A stretch of 64,000 nucleotides of DNA, taken from assembly GCF_000001735.4 (NCBI RefSeq), contig NC_003071.7, forward strand, positions 631,001 to 695,000. The letters are read 5' to 3'. Numbering within the stretch: the first letter of the stretch is position 1; each line of letters begins with the position of its first letter. The notes beneath the pieces were generated by a model. That model worked only from the letters and a program-made list of their open reading frames with translations. It searched no databases and was not told the origin of the DNA. This DNA comes from Arabidopsis thaliana (lineage: Eukaryota; Streptophyta; Magnoliopsida; Brassicales; Brassicaceae). Both the position numbers and the translations under genes were made by a program. Positions 10,300 to 24,734 of the stretch are shown here, piece after piece.

Positions 10300-10353
10300 A
10301 ATTTTGTTACTATTTGAAACGCACCGCACTGTGCGGTTTGGTTACTATTCGAA
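10199..10353. repeat. Foldback (MITE-like) element with TA-repeat loop
   Basis: Two 28-bp arms, 10234-10261 and 10302-10329, are inverted copies matching at 26 of 28 positions and are built around GTGCGGTGCG and TTCAAATA. The loop contains about 15 TA units at 10268-10297. Outside the arms, TTCGAAT occurs on both sides (10199-10205 and, reversed, 10347-10353), with further GTGCGGTTT copies. Short GC-rich GTGCGGT repeats near the ends are seen in hAT-type elements, but the family is not certain. Confidence 0.6.
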
Positions 10354-13300
10354 GCCTTGCTCTCTTTGTTTAGTCTTATAGTATGTCTAATATTATTTGT
10401 CTCTTCAGGATATTTGTGGAGATATACACGTAGTTGTGTCGATTCTTATGAAAAGAACTAAGATAAGAAGGTCCCCTACAGCGTGATTCTTGGAGGAGAA
10501 CTCTAGATCTAAAATGAATTTGGTAAAAAATACTCAACGAGAAGTTGGTTTGTTGTTATTAAAAAAGGGAAAAACACATTTCTGGTAGATATGTGTAATC
10601 AAATTACTTTTAAAGTCAGAGAGTCAACGGACTGTCAGAGTCGAGTCCTGGGTCCGTCTAGTCAGAGAGTCAAGCATTTTTTTCATTAACCCCATCCTCA
10701 TTAAATCCGACGGTGCTGGTGGGCCTCTTGTCTTGTTGTCTATCGTCCGATTAGATCTTCCTACGTCATTTATCCATTTCCATGAGGTCACGCTCATACT
10801 CTTCGTTTTCTTCTCTATGTTTTTGAACTTTCAGTCTCGAGTTCTCGACATTTTGACATCACCAAACCAATAGACTTAATTTCTTAATTATTTTAGAGAA
10901 GACTTTGATTCGTTTGTTGAACATAACGTTTTTTTCAAATCCATTTCATCAATGTACTCGCGTACGTTTATAAAAGCGATACAACAAAACAAATTTCATA
11001 AATTTCCACTAATGAACTCTATAGAATTTATAGAAACATTTATCATCGCAATCTAACGTTCAAAAATTTTTCATTAATGGACTTAGCTCTCGGATCTCCA
11101 CGAGGTCATGCTGCCTGGTCGGTCCAAACAAATTCTTGAGATTCTCTATATGAATGAAAATATCGTTACCTATCAAAAGTATTTTTATTTTGAAGGAATG
11201 GATCGTAGAAGAGATGCGACATACGTCATTTTCATGCATTAAGTTTTGTCCCCACAATTAAAATTAAAATAAAAGTTAAATTTTGTAATTTTGTGTAAAT
11301 GAAGACAAATCATTCTTCGATCAACTTGTGGCTGCATTATTGGCTGGGCGGTCCATACAACACACACACAAGATAAACATAAAATTGTACGTCGGTCTTA
11401 TTCTTCCATGCAATTTGGTTGGTTTTATTCTATAGAATAGCCATCCCTCAAAAAAACCCATATTTTGGTTTATTTATTGTTTGACATACCAATCTTTTCA
11501 CTTTCATACCTTTTAACATATCGTTTCAACGTGAAATAATTATTTAATTTAATATTTCTATCATTCATAAAATCTTCAGGTTTTCGTTTTTCTTTCTAAA
11601 TTTATAATTACCAATTTAGTTTCATTGTTTACATTAGTGGTAATTATACACAGTTTAATTATCTTGTAGAATTTTAGCACTATATATTGCAAGTTGCAAC
11701 TGATTGATACCAGAGATTTATATCCCGTGTATATAAGTCTGGAGATCAGCTTGAAATATATTAATATTGGCTTTTGACTCGTGTTGTGGTGATATAGAGT
11801 AAAAATGTTATAATAAGAAGCACCGAGAGGAATTGACAAAAACAAAAAACACAGAGAGGAAAAACTTATCTTTATTGTAAGAAAAAATTAAGAAACATAC
11901 TTTTGGAGCTTAGTTAACTATTTAATCAGCTTGAAAATAGTTTATATAATTATATTATCCCTATATTTGTTTGTCCAATAATACCTTAATTTTAGTTTTC
12001 CTCCTATCATTTTCTAACAACTTGCAAATATCTTATCAATCATGGACGATGCCTTTGTATTCATAGGCCGGCTCATGATGATATAAGACGTTGGCGTCAC
12101 CTATTGGCTATTGAGCATAAATATATACTGTATTTCATTTTTTCTCTTTTCTTAAAATGTAGAATATTTTTTTTTATTTTTTTTGTGTGGCTGTAAATTT
12201 ATTATCTTGTAAATTCTTTCGCTTGAGCATTTAAGGAAGCATTTCATCAGTTTAAATGGCTCATTTATGAAACTTTCAAAATCAGTTAGACGAATAGGTA
12301 ATTCTTGTATGTGACGTAACTATTCATAACTCATAGAAGGATATTTCGTTTTGGATATGGAAACCCAAATGTGAGATATGCAAAAAAAATATGAAAGTGA
12401 AATGGGACATATATGTAAGATATTAATTAATACATAAAAATACAAACAATTGAGTAAATGCAAAAAGAGCCAAGAGAAAGGGTTGACAACCGCCAAGAAG
12501 GCCAAGTCCACGAAATGCCTGTGGCTCCCAAGACAGGATTGTGTGTGTAATTTACACGATCTTATATTGACATATTTCTACCCTAAAGTAGAGTCAATAT
12601 CATGTATTTAGTGAAGTTTTTTTTTGTTACAACAGTTGCGTTTTAGAATTTAAAAAAACAATCATAAACATGATGCAATTACAGTATGATTGACTTTAAA
12701 ATTGAAACGAAAAATCCATTTTAGATTATGATCAACAATATATTGTTTTAATTATGATTAAAACCTTACAGAAAGTTTCTACCAACAAGAGTCTCTTAGC
12801 AAAACTTAAATCATTAGTAAGTAACTCATGAAAGTATTTTAACTCCCACCATAATCTTTTAATCTAAATAATATGATTTATTTTGCTCGTTTTTCACAGT
12901 ACATAGTTACATACGGTATATATGTGTAGAGGCTCTTTGGTAATTTCTCTGAACATAAGATATCTAAATACCTATGAAGAAAAATCAGTTACTGTTCTAG
13001 ATATTTTCCGACTACGTGAGACCAGGACAAATATAGCCAATCACGAGGAAAAATATAGTCTTATTAACATAGTCATTGGTTCAACCAACAAAAGCTAAAT
13101 ATGAATGATTTTATTGGAAGTTAAAAATGTCTCTTTTAACTACAACATTCTAGTAAGAGATTATCCCAAAAAGAGAAAAGAAAAAAAAAAAGTAAGAGAG
13201 ATTTGATAGTGAAGGATACTCAATATAAACTTAATAAGTTTGACTAATATACTAATATAGTATTAATTTGAAAATGATGTTTGTGGATTACATAAAATCT

Positions 13301-16300
13301 AATATCCAAATTATATTATCACTATAAATTTAATTATTTTAAGTACACGATTTGATGAGAAACGAGATAGTGTTGTTGGTTAACCGATTCAAATTTCTGT
13401 TTTATTAAGTTATCGAAAGTTTAATAATTAATAGCACACAAGAATGTAAAAGATACGATCCAAATCTTGATTTGGAGAGCATATACTTTTTTTATATTAA
13501 AACAATCTGTCCATACATGTCATTGGAATCTAGATACATCCCAAAACAATCTGAAATATATTTATTATTGCGAAAAAGAAGGGTCAATAATCATAAGAGT
13601 GTGCCTATTATACTAGTATATAATAATAAAGTTGGTGGAATAATGAAATACTAAAGTTCAATTATTACTTGTAAAAGTAAACTAAAATCACCTAACTACA
13701 AAAACTGATGACCAATGAAATTGTAATGATGGTAACCAAATCCAATTAAATTCTATTCTGGGCAAAAACGAATCGATAATTGGTTAAAAGTGTTATTTTA
13801 GTTAGGACAAGACTTGTGATAGTGATCGCATAAGACTTTTAGGGGTTTTATTACTGGACCTATTCTAGCATCATCCTATTTCAAATCCTTAAATTCTTGT
13901 TCTCGAACCCGCTTTAAATTTTTCCTCGTTTCATATTATAATTGATTTAAGCAAAAGTATGATCGGTAGGAAATTCTTACAGCTATTATGCACTTTTATA
14001 ACATTTGTTTTCCAATCAGACTCAAGTGTATATAGTGTGTCCCTTCTAAAATTCACAACTTCTATAACTATATTATATTTTCTCACCACGTTTTGTATCT
14101 TTCCTTTTTTGTTTTGGTTTAAAGCAATATGAGAATTTTACATGCTTTAGGTGTTTTTTTTTTCTTTTTACAGCAAGAAAAAATGAAGAGTACAACCCAA
14201 AGTTTACAGAGTAATGGTACAACAATTACCAGACGAATTATCTTCTTACAGCTTGGTTAAATCAATTGCTAAAGCACAAACTAATGGCGTGTATATATAT
14301 TGCATATTTAGCCAAATAGTAAGCTTGAAGATTCTAAGACTTTCAAAGTAATCCCTTGCTGAGTTGCTATTATGCTGTATATGTACAATAGTATATAATA
14401 ATTAAAACTTTAACGAAGACAAACTCATGTGAAAATGTAATAATCAGAAGACAAAATATAAGTTAATAATATGTCATATATATAATAATAGAAATATATG
14501 TTCTTTTCGAATTAAAATTAAAAGGTCTTAATTTTTTACAATTGCAAAAACTTTAAACTGAAAAAATGATTTAATCTTCTGGAATGTACATTATATAATA
14601 TCCGCCACCCTACTTGCTACCCCTAGCTAAAAGCCAAACCGATGGAAGACTCGCTTGCATTAAATTATGCACTAGCTTAATCTACTTTTAAACTCTCTTA
14701 TAATACATTTAATTCCTAATTTCTATCGCCATTTTATATTTTTACTGATATCAATATTCGAAGGGTCCATGCCTATGATTCCATGTCATACATAATATTT
14801 CCTTTCATACCTACATTCATTTTAATGAAAACCTTAAATATATATCCAAAAGCTATACATTTATGTAAACTAAACTGGTATAATAATTTTTGAAATATGT
14901 GTATGTCTACTGATTTACTATTTGATTAGTTCGTAGTAAATATATTATAAATTGTTTAAACATAAAAACAAAAAAAATCATGTAACTAGATAATTTTCTT
15001 GACGAAGATTCGAATTAACAACACAAAAAAGTTCATTTTCTGATATCGCAATGGTCTAATTAATGGTTGTTGAATAGTTTATCTTTTCCACGTTTCATAA
15101 GCTTTTTTGGTACGCGACATCCATATTGAAAAATGTCTGTCTACACTGAGCTCAATCCAATGAAATTTGTTGTGAATGAGATATATGCATTCACGGATTT
15201 CTAAAAAATATGAAGTCCATGACATCCATTGAAACATTTGACAAAATAAAAATATAAAATATGAAGTCATTACAACGTAGAGTAAGGTTTCTAAAAACCC
15301 CACTCTCGTTTCGTAGAAGCCCCACTACCACCTCACTTTAATTTCATTCATTATCTCATTTACGTTGATACTTTAAATTCATTTTTCCATATAAACTTGT
15401 AAGTATGAAATTTGTACTTAGTATATATTTTATCTATCTTTCCATGATGAACTTAAATATATTACAGTTTGCCTAGCCTTTTTAGCTCAGCTATATATAT
15501 ATATATATATGCTAATGTTGTTACGATGTTTATTGTTTTGTGTCTATATCTTATTTACTTTTTTGAATTATTAATAAAATGGAACAATTATACATATAGA
15601 TTATAGATACATATATCTAAATATAATATATTGTATCTATATATATTAATACAAATTTTAAAGAACTGGCGGGTTTCTAAATTCTAACATATGTACTGTA
15701 AGTTCAGCTTCTTACTAAGTCATAGGAACATGGAGAGCGTTGGCAAAATCATGGTCAGTTTGTTTTGCATTCATAATTGAAGACATAGTAGTATCATGCA
15801 ATGAAGATATGGTGGGCCAAATATATCATAAAAAAAATAGCGAAACAATAAGAGAACGTTCGTGAAGCTGAAGCATATGAAAAACACGTAAATATATTTA
15901 TGACGAGTGACATAGTAAGCATACGTGATATTATTATTTAATTAGTAATATAGGCCACCAATCAGAATTCTTTGTCTCAACGATGAATAAATTAACTATA
16001 ATAATCCAAATTTTTAACATTGTTTTAAGAATATCCGTTATTCAATTAGTCTACCTATAACAATGAATTATTATGGATCCTTTATCGCTATGCCTTGATC
16101 AGGAGAATTAGATTAGTTACACTTTCGCAATTTTTGTAGCGATGGATTGGAACAAAAACCAAAACAAAATATAGACTATTTACACATAAATTATACATGA
16201 AATCAACTTAATTTGTTATTCTCTAAAGTTTAGATTGTCTTTATAAAATACCAATCATATACCTAACTAAAACTAATGAATCTTTAACGTGCATGAGATG

Positions 16301-17013
16301 GTGCATGTGCAAATAAAACTATAAAGAAAACCATGATATATTTTTTCTAAGAATGATAGTTTTTGGGAATTTTAGACTTTCGGTCTATATTTTTCGTATG
16401 TCCACACCAATTGTTGATATTGCATTTAAAACATTAATTATTATTTTTTCCAAGTATAATTGAACTAGTAACCATGAGGTCCATGACATCCATTTGAAAG
16501 ATGTCAATTCGTAATATTGTTTCAAAATATTTTTTCGTTTATAATACATAAACTTTAATTTTTCCTGTAAAAGATATCAACTGTTCTTTTCATTTGTGTT
16601 ACAACCCAATAATTATTAAATATTTGAAACTTTAGTATTTAGAAAAAATACATAAAACTAATAGATAGATATTTTATTTTATTTTGAAACAAAAAGCTAG
16701 AAATGGAGAGTGAGAGAAAGGTCCAAAGGCACGGCTAAGAAAACAAAACCGTGGACACCCTGTCCTCAATTTGACAAGTCTTTGTCTCCTCCTTAACTCT
16801 CTTCTTCTCTCTCTTTGTCTTATTCTAGTTTGGTCTCAACTCCCAAAAACGATGACGTTTCATTCCTATATAGTCGTCCTCTCTTCTTCTTCTCCTCCTC
16901 TTATCTCTACTCAACACCACTCAATTTCATCTCTCTTTTTCCCTTCCATTGTTAGTATAAAAACCAAGCAAACCCTTAATCACTTTTCATCATCATATAT
17001 CACCTTAATCCAC

Positions 17014-17031
17014 ATGCATACACATATCTAG
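17014..17031 (+). promoter_or_regulatory. Minimal upstream ORF in the NAC035 leader
   Basis: ATG CAT ACA CAT ATC TAG ends 12 bp before the NAC035 start codon. If transcription starts about 30 bp after the TATA box near 16956, this uORF lies in the 5' leader and could lower translation. Whether it does is inference. Confidence 0.4.
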
Positions 17032-17043
17032 TCTTTTTGATAT

Positions 17044-19649
17044 ATGGCAATTGTATCCTCCACAACAAGCATCATTCCCATGAGTAACCAAGTCAACAAT
17101 AACGAAAAAGGTATAGAAGACAATGATCATAGAGGCGGCCAAGAGAGTCATGTCCAAAATGAAGATGAAGCTGATGATCATGATCATGACATGGTCATGC
17201 CCGGATTTAGATTCCATCCTACCGAAGAAGAACTCATAGAGTTTTACCTTCGCCGAAAAGTTGAAGGCAAACGCTTTAATGTAGAACTCATCACTTTCCT
17301 CGATCTTTATCGCTATGATCCTTGGGAACTTCCTGGTAAATATACATTCACATAAACACACATAAATCATCTCAAACTATTTGGAAATCTTAATTTCTAT
17401 TCATATGTTAAGATCTTTCTTCTCTCTTATCACTTTCTCTCTCTATTTCTTTTTTTTTAACCTATATATGTACCTACCTCCTTATGAAGTATTACTATGT
17501 CGATCGTTAACAATTCTCAATATCTTTAAACGCTTCTCCCTCTTTAGTTTCTTTCTTAAATTAACCTAATTAAACAACCTACATATATATCATAAGATAT
17601 ACAAATATGTGTATGTTTTCATAATTAGCTTATGTATGTTTAATCATAGATATATGTATATGCAGCTATGGCGGCGATAGGAGAGAAAGAGTGGTACTTC
17701 TATGTGCCAAGAGATCGGAAATATAGAAATGGAGATAGACCGAACCGAGTAACGACTTCAGGATATTGGAAAGCCACCGGAGCTGATAGGATGATCAGAT
17801 CGGAGACTTCTCGGCCTATCGGATTAAAGAAAACCCTAGTTTTCTACTCTGGTAAAGCCCCTAAAGGCACTCGTACTAGTTGGATCATGAACGAGTATCG
17901 TCTTCCGCACCATGAAACCGAGAAGTACCAAAAGGTATAAATTCTACTATAACTCTATATATATCCTATTCATACATACATAGATATAACCCTAGCTAGG
18001 TGGTGAGGCCTTTAAAATTGAAATTAATCCCTAGACAGTTTGAATTTTTTCTTTTTTGACTAGTTTTATTTATTTATTTTGGAATTGATTCGATAAGATC
18101 AAAAATACTTGTGAATGGACTAAATGTCAGGCGGCGTTTGCGCTTAAATCCAGAAAAATGTTCATGTCATATGCGTGAACTCTTTAAATTGCTAGACATG
18201 GCCCATATGTTATAGTAGAATACATTAATAGATAGATGCATACACATATATATAAACACACAAGTATCACACTCGACATTCATATACCTTAATTCTGCAG
18301 AGACATAGTTAGTTTTTCTTACAATTTATGACATGAATGTTCCTGCTCTTCCTCACATTAATTCATGTCTTCTATTTAAGTTACCCAACATTTTTTGAAA
18401 TAATTTGGCATATATGAATTATACCAACATATTTATATGCGAACATTTAAAATCTATACGAATGATAACGGTTTATGGAGTAGACCGAAAAAATATTATG
18501 TATACGGAAAATGACAATGGATAGATAAATACATTTTTTGGGCTCTTTCGACTTATATGTCGTCACCATTTGAAACCATAAATTTATAAAATTTTCTATG
18601 TATATATATGATATTATGATGTATGCATAAGACAGCTAAAACAACAGGGTTGACATAATTATCTATGTGTATGTATTGCACATTCACTTGTACTAATAAA
18701 ACTAAAATTACGCAATTAAATATATAAAAAATAATAAATATAATCATCTTAATTATATTTGCATTGTTACGTCATATGATAGTACTCTAAATTTCTTCTA
18801 AACGTGCTATCTTTTTTTGCTAATGCTAACTTTACATAGTTTGTGAATCTTCTTTCAAAACCATATCTTCGATAAATGATATTTTTCATAGATATTGTTA
18901 GTCTATATTTGATAATTTGATATATGTATCAAGTCTCTAATCAATGTGCTCATGTATAATTATAGGCTGAAATATCATTGTGCCGAGTGTACAAAAGGCC
19001 AGGAGTAGAAGATCATCCATCGGTACCACGTTCTCTCTCCACAAGACATCATAACCATAACTCATCGACATCATCCCGTTTAGCCTTAAGACAACAACAA
19101 CACCATTCATCCTCCTCTAATCATTCCGACAACAACCTTAACAACAACAACAACATCAACAATCTCGAGAAGCTCTCCACCGAATATTCCGGCGACGGCA
19201 GCACAACAACAACGACCACAAACAGTAACTCTGACGTTACCATTGCTCTAGCCAATCAAAACATATATCGTCCAATGCCTTACGACACAAGCAACAACAC
19301 ATTGATAGTCTCTACGAGAAATCATCAAGACGATGATGAAACTGCCATTGTTGACGATCTTCAAAGACTAGTTAACTACCAAATATCAGATGGAGGTAAC
19401 ATCAATCACCAATACTTTCAAATTGCTCAACAGTTTCATCATACTCAACAACAAAATGCTAACGCAAACGCATTACAATTGGTGGCTGCGGCGACTACAG
19501 CGACAACGCTAATGCCTCAAACTCAAGCGGCGTTAGCTATGAACATGATTCCTGCAGGAACGATTCCAAACAATGCTTTGTGGGATATGTGGAATCCAAT
19601 AGTACCAGATGGAAACAGAGATCACTATACTAATATTCCTTTTAAGTAA
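17044..19649 (+). CDS. NAC035: NAC-domain transcription factor NAC035 / LOV1 (414 aa)
   Basis: Three exons: 17044-17335, 17666-17934 and 18966-19649, phases consistent, giving 414 aa. The NAC DNA-binding domain runs from [12 protein letters not shown] (residues 53-64) through [29 protein letters not shown] and GLKKTLVFY to CRVYKR (about 193-198). It is preceded by an acidic and histidine-rich N-terminus. The C-terminal half is the variable activation region, rich in N, Q, H, S and T runs. Nuclear DNA-binding regulator; from family knowledge this locus (At2g02450, LONG VEGETATIVE PHASE 1) represses flowering and promotes cold tolerance. Intron 2 is long (1031 bp). A TATAAAA box lies near 16956, and a five-codon upstream ORF occupies 17014-17031, just before the start. 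Confidence 0.95.
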
Positions 19650-21836
19650 TTTAATTAGATCATGATTATTATCCATGACAATAATTATTAATGCTGCTTT
19701 GCCATATTTTCATACTCCTTATATATTGTTATGGCGATAGACAATGATTGATTACTGCGAGTTTATGTAATGGAACTGATTCTCAACATATATAGTCAAT
19801 TAAGTAGTTTTTTTTTTCTTGTGTTAAAGTTAATTTCTTTAAGCTAGATTCAACGTAGTTAAAAAAAAAAAATTCACTGTAATATATGAATACAAAATGA
19901 CTAAGGAGTGCAATCCGTATCAAAAGTTCTCAAACAAACCAAAGAAGAAATAAACTTATTGGATTAGATTTTCATGTACGAGCCCTAACCGAAACCAGAC
20001 TAAAACCAAACACTAACTAAACCATAACAATAGTAACCGTAAATCCAACCTAGTGATATTTAATTTGGTCTTCATTCCATTTCAAAATTTCAAATTGAAT
20101 GTTGATATTTTTTGTTGTTTATTCATCACTTATTAGAATTCATTTTGCATTGTCATTTACATGCATTAGATCCAAGATGTTTAATTTTAGTTACCTGTTA
20201 GTGCGACTTTATAGATAAACAATCCACTAACTCTTAAGAATTCAACAACTAATTTTGAGATAGAAATATATAAAGATAAAAGATGTTAGCTAGTTTTTTG
20301 TCTTTGTAAATATAAGACTAATTAGGGTTTGACAAAAAAAAAAAGCATAGGACGTGCAATATTTGGTAAGAGCAGTTGTTCCCGTGATTTTGTCAGATAT
20401 GACCAGCATGAACAGTTGTATGTTGTAAGAAATCAGTTCCCTTTTTCTCAATGAGAAAAACAAATTTAAACTTGACTTAACTCTCATACTAGTCTTTTTA
20501 ATCCTAATTATTAACAATCTTTAATAATATATGTAATGTGGCAAAATCCTAATATATACTGACTTGAATATGATACGAAAGTACTAATTTTAAAGTTTTT
20601 TCCCTTTCTAACCGGTCGATGTAACCGTATTTGCATGTTTTCTTAGATTATTTTAAATAATATATGTCTATCACCTATATTAGTAAGTATATATTCATAG
20701 ATTATAGTTGATTTTGCCCAAAGAAAAAAGAAGATTATAGTTGATTATACCACATCATTGATATTCTGTGACGAATTAGATTACAGTTGCGGTAAACGTA
20801 TTCGCTAGCTAGTACGACGTGCTTAACGCAAAAATATTCAAAGATAACGAATCCGATTAATATTGGTTCGTTTCTTAATTCTTACATCTAGAATCACACA
20901 TAAAAACAATAAAATAATTAAAAATTTGATGAATTTTTTATTTTTTTGAGTGATAAAAGGCAAAATGTTTTCCGTTTTTTAGTAGCTTTCTCTTTCAAAA
21001 TATCTATTTCTGGTGTATATCGTGAAAAAAACTTTCAAAATACGTGAATGTGATGATCGTTGAAAACTTCAAATCTCATTTCCCCTAGGTTACTATAAAA
21101 GCCCACTATCCTTTAATGGGCCAGGCATGCTATTTCTGTACAATACAAGATGGACCTGAATGTTTTAACTTTTAACTTTTATCTTTAAGGTCAAGTTAAT
21201 TGAAAACAAAAACCAAATTTGTGGATCAATTTGGATGCCTCAGCCTACGTATAAAAACATGTTTTTTTTTCGTAATATTAATGGAAATGAATATGTTAAA
21301 AAAAAAAAATACATGTTTTTTTCGTCGACACTTTTAAAAATAAAATAAAATTTAAATAAATGTCTTTGACCAAAATAAAAATAATGTAAAATTTGGGAGT
21401 GGGGAATGTAGCTCGGAAAAAAATAGGGTATGTAGATCGGAATTAATAAATAGATTTTATATTATTACATAAACAATAATAAAATACACAATGTTGTCTT
21501 TATTTAATTAATACAAAAATAATAAAATAGACAATGTTGTCTTTATTAATATTACTTCTCAGCCCCAAAATTAATCTTTGATCGGTCCCTTTTGTTTTAT
21601 CGTTTTAGGGTTTGTAGCTCCTTTCTCTTTTTTTCTTTTCTCAATTTCCCCCAAATTAAAAAAAAACTCTCTCTTTCAGAGATTTACAAATTTCATTTCT
21701 CCAAATCCGAAACCCCAAAGTGAATATTTTTCCTTCTGGGTTTCTTTTGTTTGCCTGGAAACATTTGTCTCAGATTTTGATTTTGACCGGAGTACTCATA
21801 TTCTCCGGCGATTTCTCCGGCGACATCGTTTGTGAA
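19650..21836. other. Spacer between NAC035 and AL6
   Basis: AT-rich noncoding sequence. A short duplication lies at 21475-21510 and 21518-21551 (AATAATAAAATA.ACAATGTTG). GGCCCA/TGGGCC-type motifs are near 21099-21125. The final 250 bp or so, which are pyrimidine-rich, are the AL6 leader. No gene is supported. Confidence 0.6.
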
Positions 21837-23621
21837 ATGGAGGGAATTACTCATCCAATACCTCGTACTGTTGAAGAGGTCTTTAGCGACTTCAGAGGTC
21901 GACGAGCTGGTCTTATTAAAGCTCTCACTAATGGTCAGTTTTGGTCTGATTCTTGTTTCTCACTTGCGAATCAGAATGATAAGTATCTACAGAGTTACGA
22001 TTTTGTGGCATTTGGGTTTTTCATTTGTTAAAAAAGAAGAACTTTTTTTATTTTGGGTTTCTTTTGTGAGATTTGACGATTCTGGGTTTTGTGTTTTGTT
22101 TATGCAGATATGGTGAAGTTTTACCAAACGTGTGATCCTGGTGAGTTATTTCTTCACAACTTTTAAAAAATTAGTCTTGCTTAGCTTCTATAGTTTCTAG
22201 TGAAATGTTTTGTTGAAGTTGTTGAGCTTGTATGTTGTTGAATTGTGTTGGTTAAAGATTGAGTTAGTTAGTCCTCCTCTGTGTGGTTTTTCTTTAAGGT
22301 GTTTCATTCTTGTTTATGTAGAGAAGGAGAATTTGTGTCTCTATGGACTTCCAAATGAGACATGGGAGGTTAATCTACCCGTTGAGGAAGTTCCTCCTGA
22401 GCTTCCTGAACCAGCTTTAGGCATCAATTTCGCTAGAGACGGAATGCAAGAAAAGGACTGGGTATCTTTGGTCGCAGTTCACAGTGATTCATGGCTGCTT
22501 TCTGTTGCATTTTACTTTGGTGCACGTTTCGGATTTGGCAAGAATGAGAGGTAAGGGTCCTTCTCAAGCTCAGTGTTTTTGAGTGTTGCATCTCAATTAT
22601 GACAATATTGGGTGTACTCATGTGTGGTAAGGTTATAATGATCATTCTAGCATCCTCTTGTTTTGTCTATTTGTCTGATACAACAATCTCTGTGTGGATT
22701 TTTGTAACTCACGTGATCTTATTTATAGGGTCGGTTTCTGTGTAACTCTTTTTGTAAGTGGTTCCCAGTTTCTATTTTGAAGTGACTAGAGTTATGAATC
22801 GCACCAATCTGGATCAATGTTATTGAGATAGATATATTAGTCAATAGATGTGATATGTGCCTCTAAGTCTGATTAGTACTTCTTGTATTAGTCTTGTGCA
22901 GGATCACTGTAATTAGCCTAGGTAGTTTCCACTGCATTGTACCTTTGTTGAGAGCTCAGCAACAATCACTGAATCCATTATTTGATACTGGTAGCTGACA
23001 GGTTAAACGAAAAGCTTGAGCAGAATGAGTTGTTGATTCTGAATCTCATCAAATTCTTCTCTGGCATTAGGTTTGTTTGAACAACTTAGCTATCACTTGC
23101 CTTTAAGCTTATGCCATGGACCGATTCTTTTTCAGGAAGAGGCTGTTCCAGATGATTAATGAGCTGCCAACCATTTTCGAAGTTGTGAGCGGCAATGCAA
23201 AGCAGTCCAAGGATCTATCTGTTAACAACAATAATAGCAAAAGCAAACCTAGTGGCGTCAAGGTATCTCTTCTGTTTCACCATTTTGTTTTATCAATCTC
23301 TGCTAAGTTTTATCTCTTTGTATTCCTCACAAACAGTCTCGCCAATCCGAATCTCTCTCAAAGGTTGCAAAGATGTCATCTCCACCGCCAAAAGAAGAAG
23401 AAGAAGAAGAAGATGAGAGTGAAGATGAGAGTGAAGACGATGAACAAGGTGCGGTTTGTGGTGCTTGTGGAGACAACTACGGTACAGATGAGTTCTGGAT
23501 TTGCTGCGACGCGTGTGAGAAATGGTTCCATGGAAAATGTGTGAAGATAACACCTGCAAAAGCAGAACACATCAAGCATTACAAATGCCCAACTTGCAGT
23601 AACAAGAGAGCTAGACCTTGA
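21837..23621 (+). CDS. AL6: Alfin-like PHD-finger protein AL6 (256 aa)
   Basis: Five exons: 21837-21933, 22108-22140, 22322-22550, 23136-23262 and 23337-23621, giving 256 aa. The N-terminal Alfin domain covers about residues 1-130 (starting [19 protein letters not shown] and including [20 protein letters not shown]). A variable Ser/Lys linker follows, then an acidic run of E and D coded by a GAA/GAT microsatellite. The C-terminal PHD finger has the C4HC3 pattern: CGAC, CCDAC, WFHGKC and CPTC, about residues 201-252. Family members bind H3K4me2/3 through the aromatic cage of the PHD finger and act in the nucleus. I recall this locus as At2g02470, linked to root hair growth under phosphate shortage. 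Exon 2 is only 33 nt. Confidence 0.95.
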
Positions 23622-24592
23622 AGTTAAATAACCAAATTATGAAAAGGTAAAGCGAGTTAGGAGAAAATTATGAAAGAAGAAGGTGAAGTTTCCAGTTTAT
23701 AAGAAATGCCAGTAAAAGGGACTTAGAAGATGTAAGCAGGTAAAAAAAAAAATTGTATTGCTTAGTCTTTATTGTTGGATTGAGACTATCTACAGTTGGT
23801 GATGTCTTTTCTTTTCTTTTTTTGGATTTTTGTTGTTGTTAATGTTAATTCTACTACTAATTTGTTTGGTCTGTTTAAGATATTTTAGTTCTGATTAGTA
23901 ATTTTTTTTTTTTTTTTCTGATTAGTAATTTGCTAAAATTGTAAAAACTATTATGTCGTTATGTAGTCTTTTTATTCATCTTTTATCTTACTCTCTCTTT
24001 TATTTAGCTATTTATTTTGTTTCATATGATTGGTAGTTAAGTTGATTATATCACCATATATTATGAAATTGGTATTGGTCAAAAGGTATCAGTCAGGATT
24101 AATACTTCTAATTTTTTTTAAAACTGTTTCATTATTGTCAAAAAGAAAAACTGTTTCATTTGAAAAAATGGTTCAAGTATTAATTATCTAATACTTCTAT
24201 TGTTTTTTCATAGTGCAAATATACATTGCCATCAATCTTGTTGTCTTTTGAACTTTTGCTATATATATAAAAAAAAAGATTGAAGTTGATAAATTATGAC
24301 AGCCCAAATTATTACTTGACTAGATCTATTTGAGCCCAATGTTAGACAAGGATGTGTGTTTGGGCATGTAGCTTATATATCATGCCACTCATTTATTAGT
24401 TTACTTTTTTTTTTTTGGGTAATATGACTATCTATCCTCAGAATAATGATAATTAACTGACAAAAAAAACACCGTTGTCTTCTACTATTTTAATTTTATG
24501 ACAATTATACCCCTAAATTAATTAAACTAAAAATAAAAGGTTCGATGAAACATTAGTACGTTAAATGAAACATTTAGTACGTTCAAATAAAT

Positions 24593-24734
24593 ATTATCCA
24601 TATATCGATTATCTTACCGTGTTAAGACAAATATTATTTCGATATTTAGTATGTTACCATGTTATTATTCATATATCGATTATCTTACCATGTTGAGACA
24701 ACTATTATTTCGATATTTAGTATGTTAGCATGTT
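24593..24734. repeat. 71-bp tandem duplication
   Basis: Two adjacent copies, 24593-24663 and 24664-24734, share ATATATCGATTATCTTACC, GTGTT.AGACAA and ATTATTTCGATATTTAGTA, with a few substitutions. It is noncoding. Confidence 0.75.

Larger units (their letters stand above)
8394..17043. other. Gene-poor spacer, 8.6 kb
   Basis: AT-rich sequence with frequent stops in all frames. The longest frames are below about 90 codons and have no recognisable family. Items visible in it are the 54-57-bp imperfect tandem repeat at 8960-9185, a foldback element at 10199-10353 and a TA run at 15487-15510. A segment reading AAGTCCATGACATCCATT near 15210 has a close relative near 16478. The last few hundred bases form the NAC035 promoter and leader, with a TATAAAA box near 16956. 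No tRNA, rRNA or transposase gene was recognised. Confidence 0.6.

Noticed and set aside
16771..17031. 86-codon plus-strand frame upstream of NAC035
   Set aside because: Lies in the pyrimidine-rich promoter and leader; its L/S-rich composition comes from CTT/TCT runs.
17005..17370. Minus-strand 121-codon frame across NAC035 exon 1
   Set aside because: Antisense to the conserved NAC domain; no start context or homologue seen.
23293..23579. Minus-strand frames over AL6 exon 5
   Set aside because: Produced by the GAA/GAT microsatellite and PHD codons read backwards.
24593..24734. CRISPR-like array suspected from regular repeats
   Set aside because: Only two adjacent 71-bp copies without unique spacers, in a plant nuclear context.
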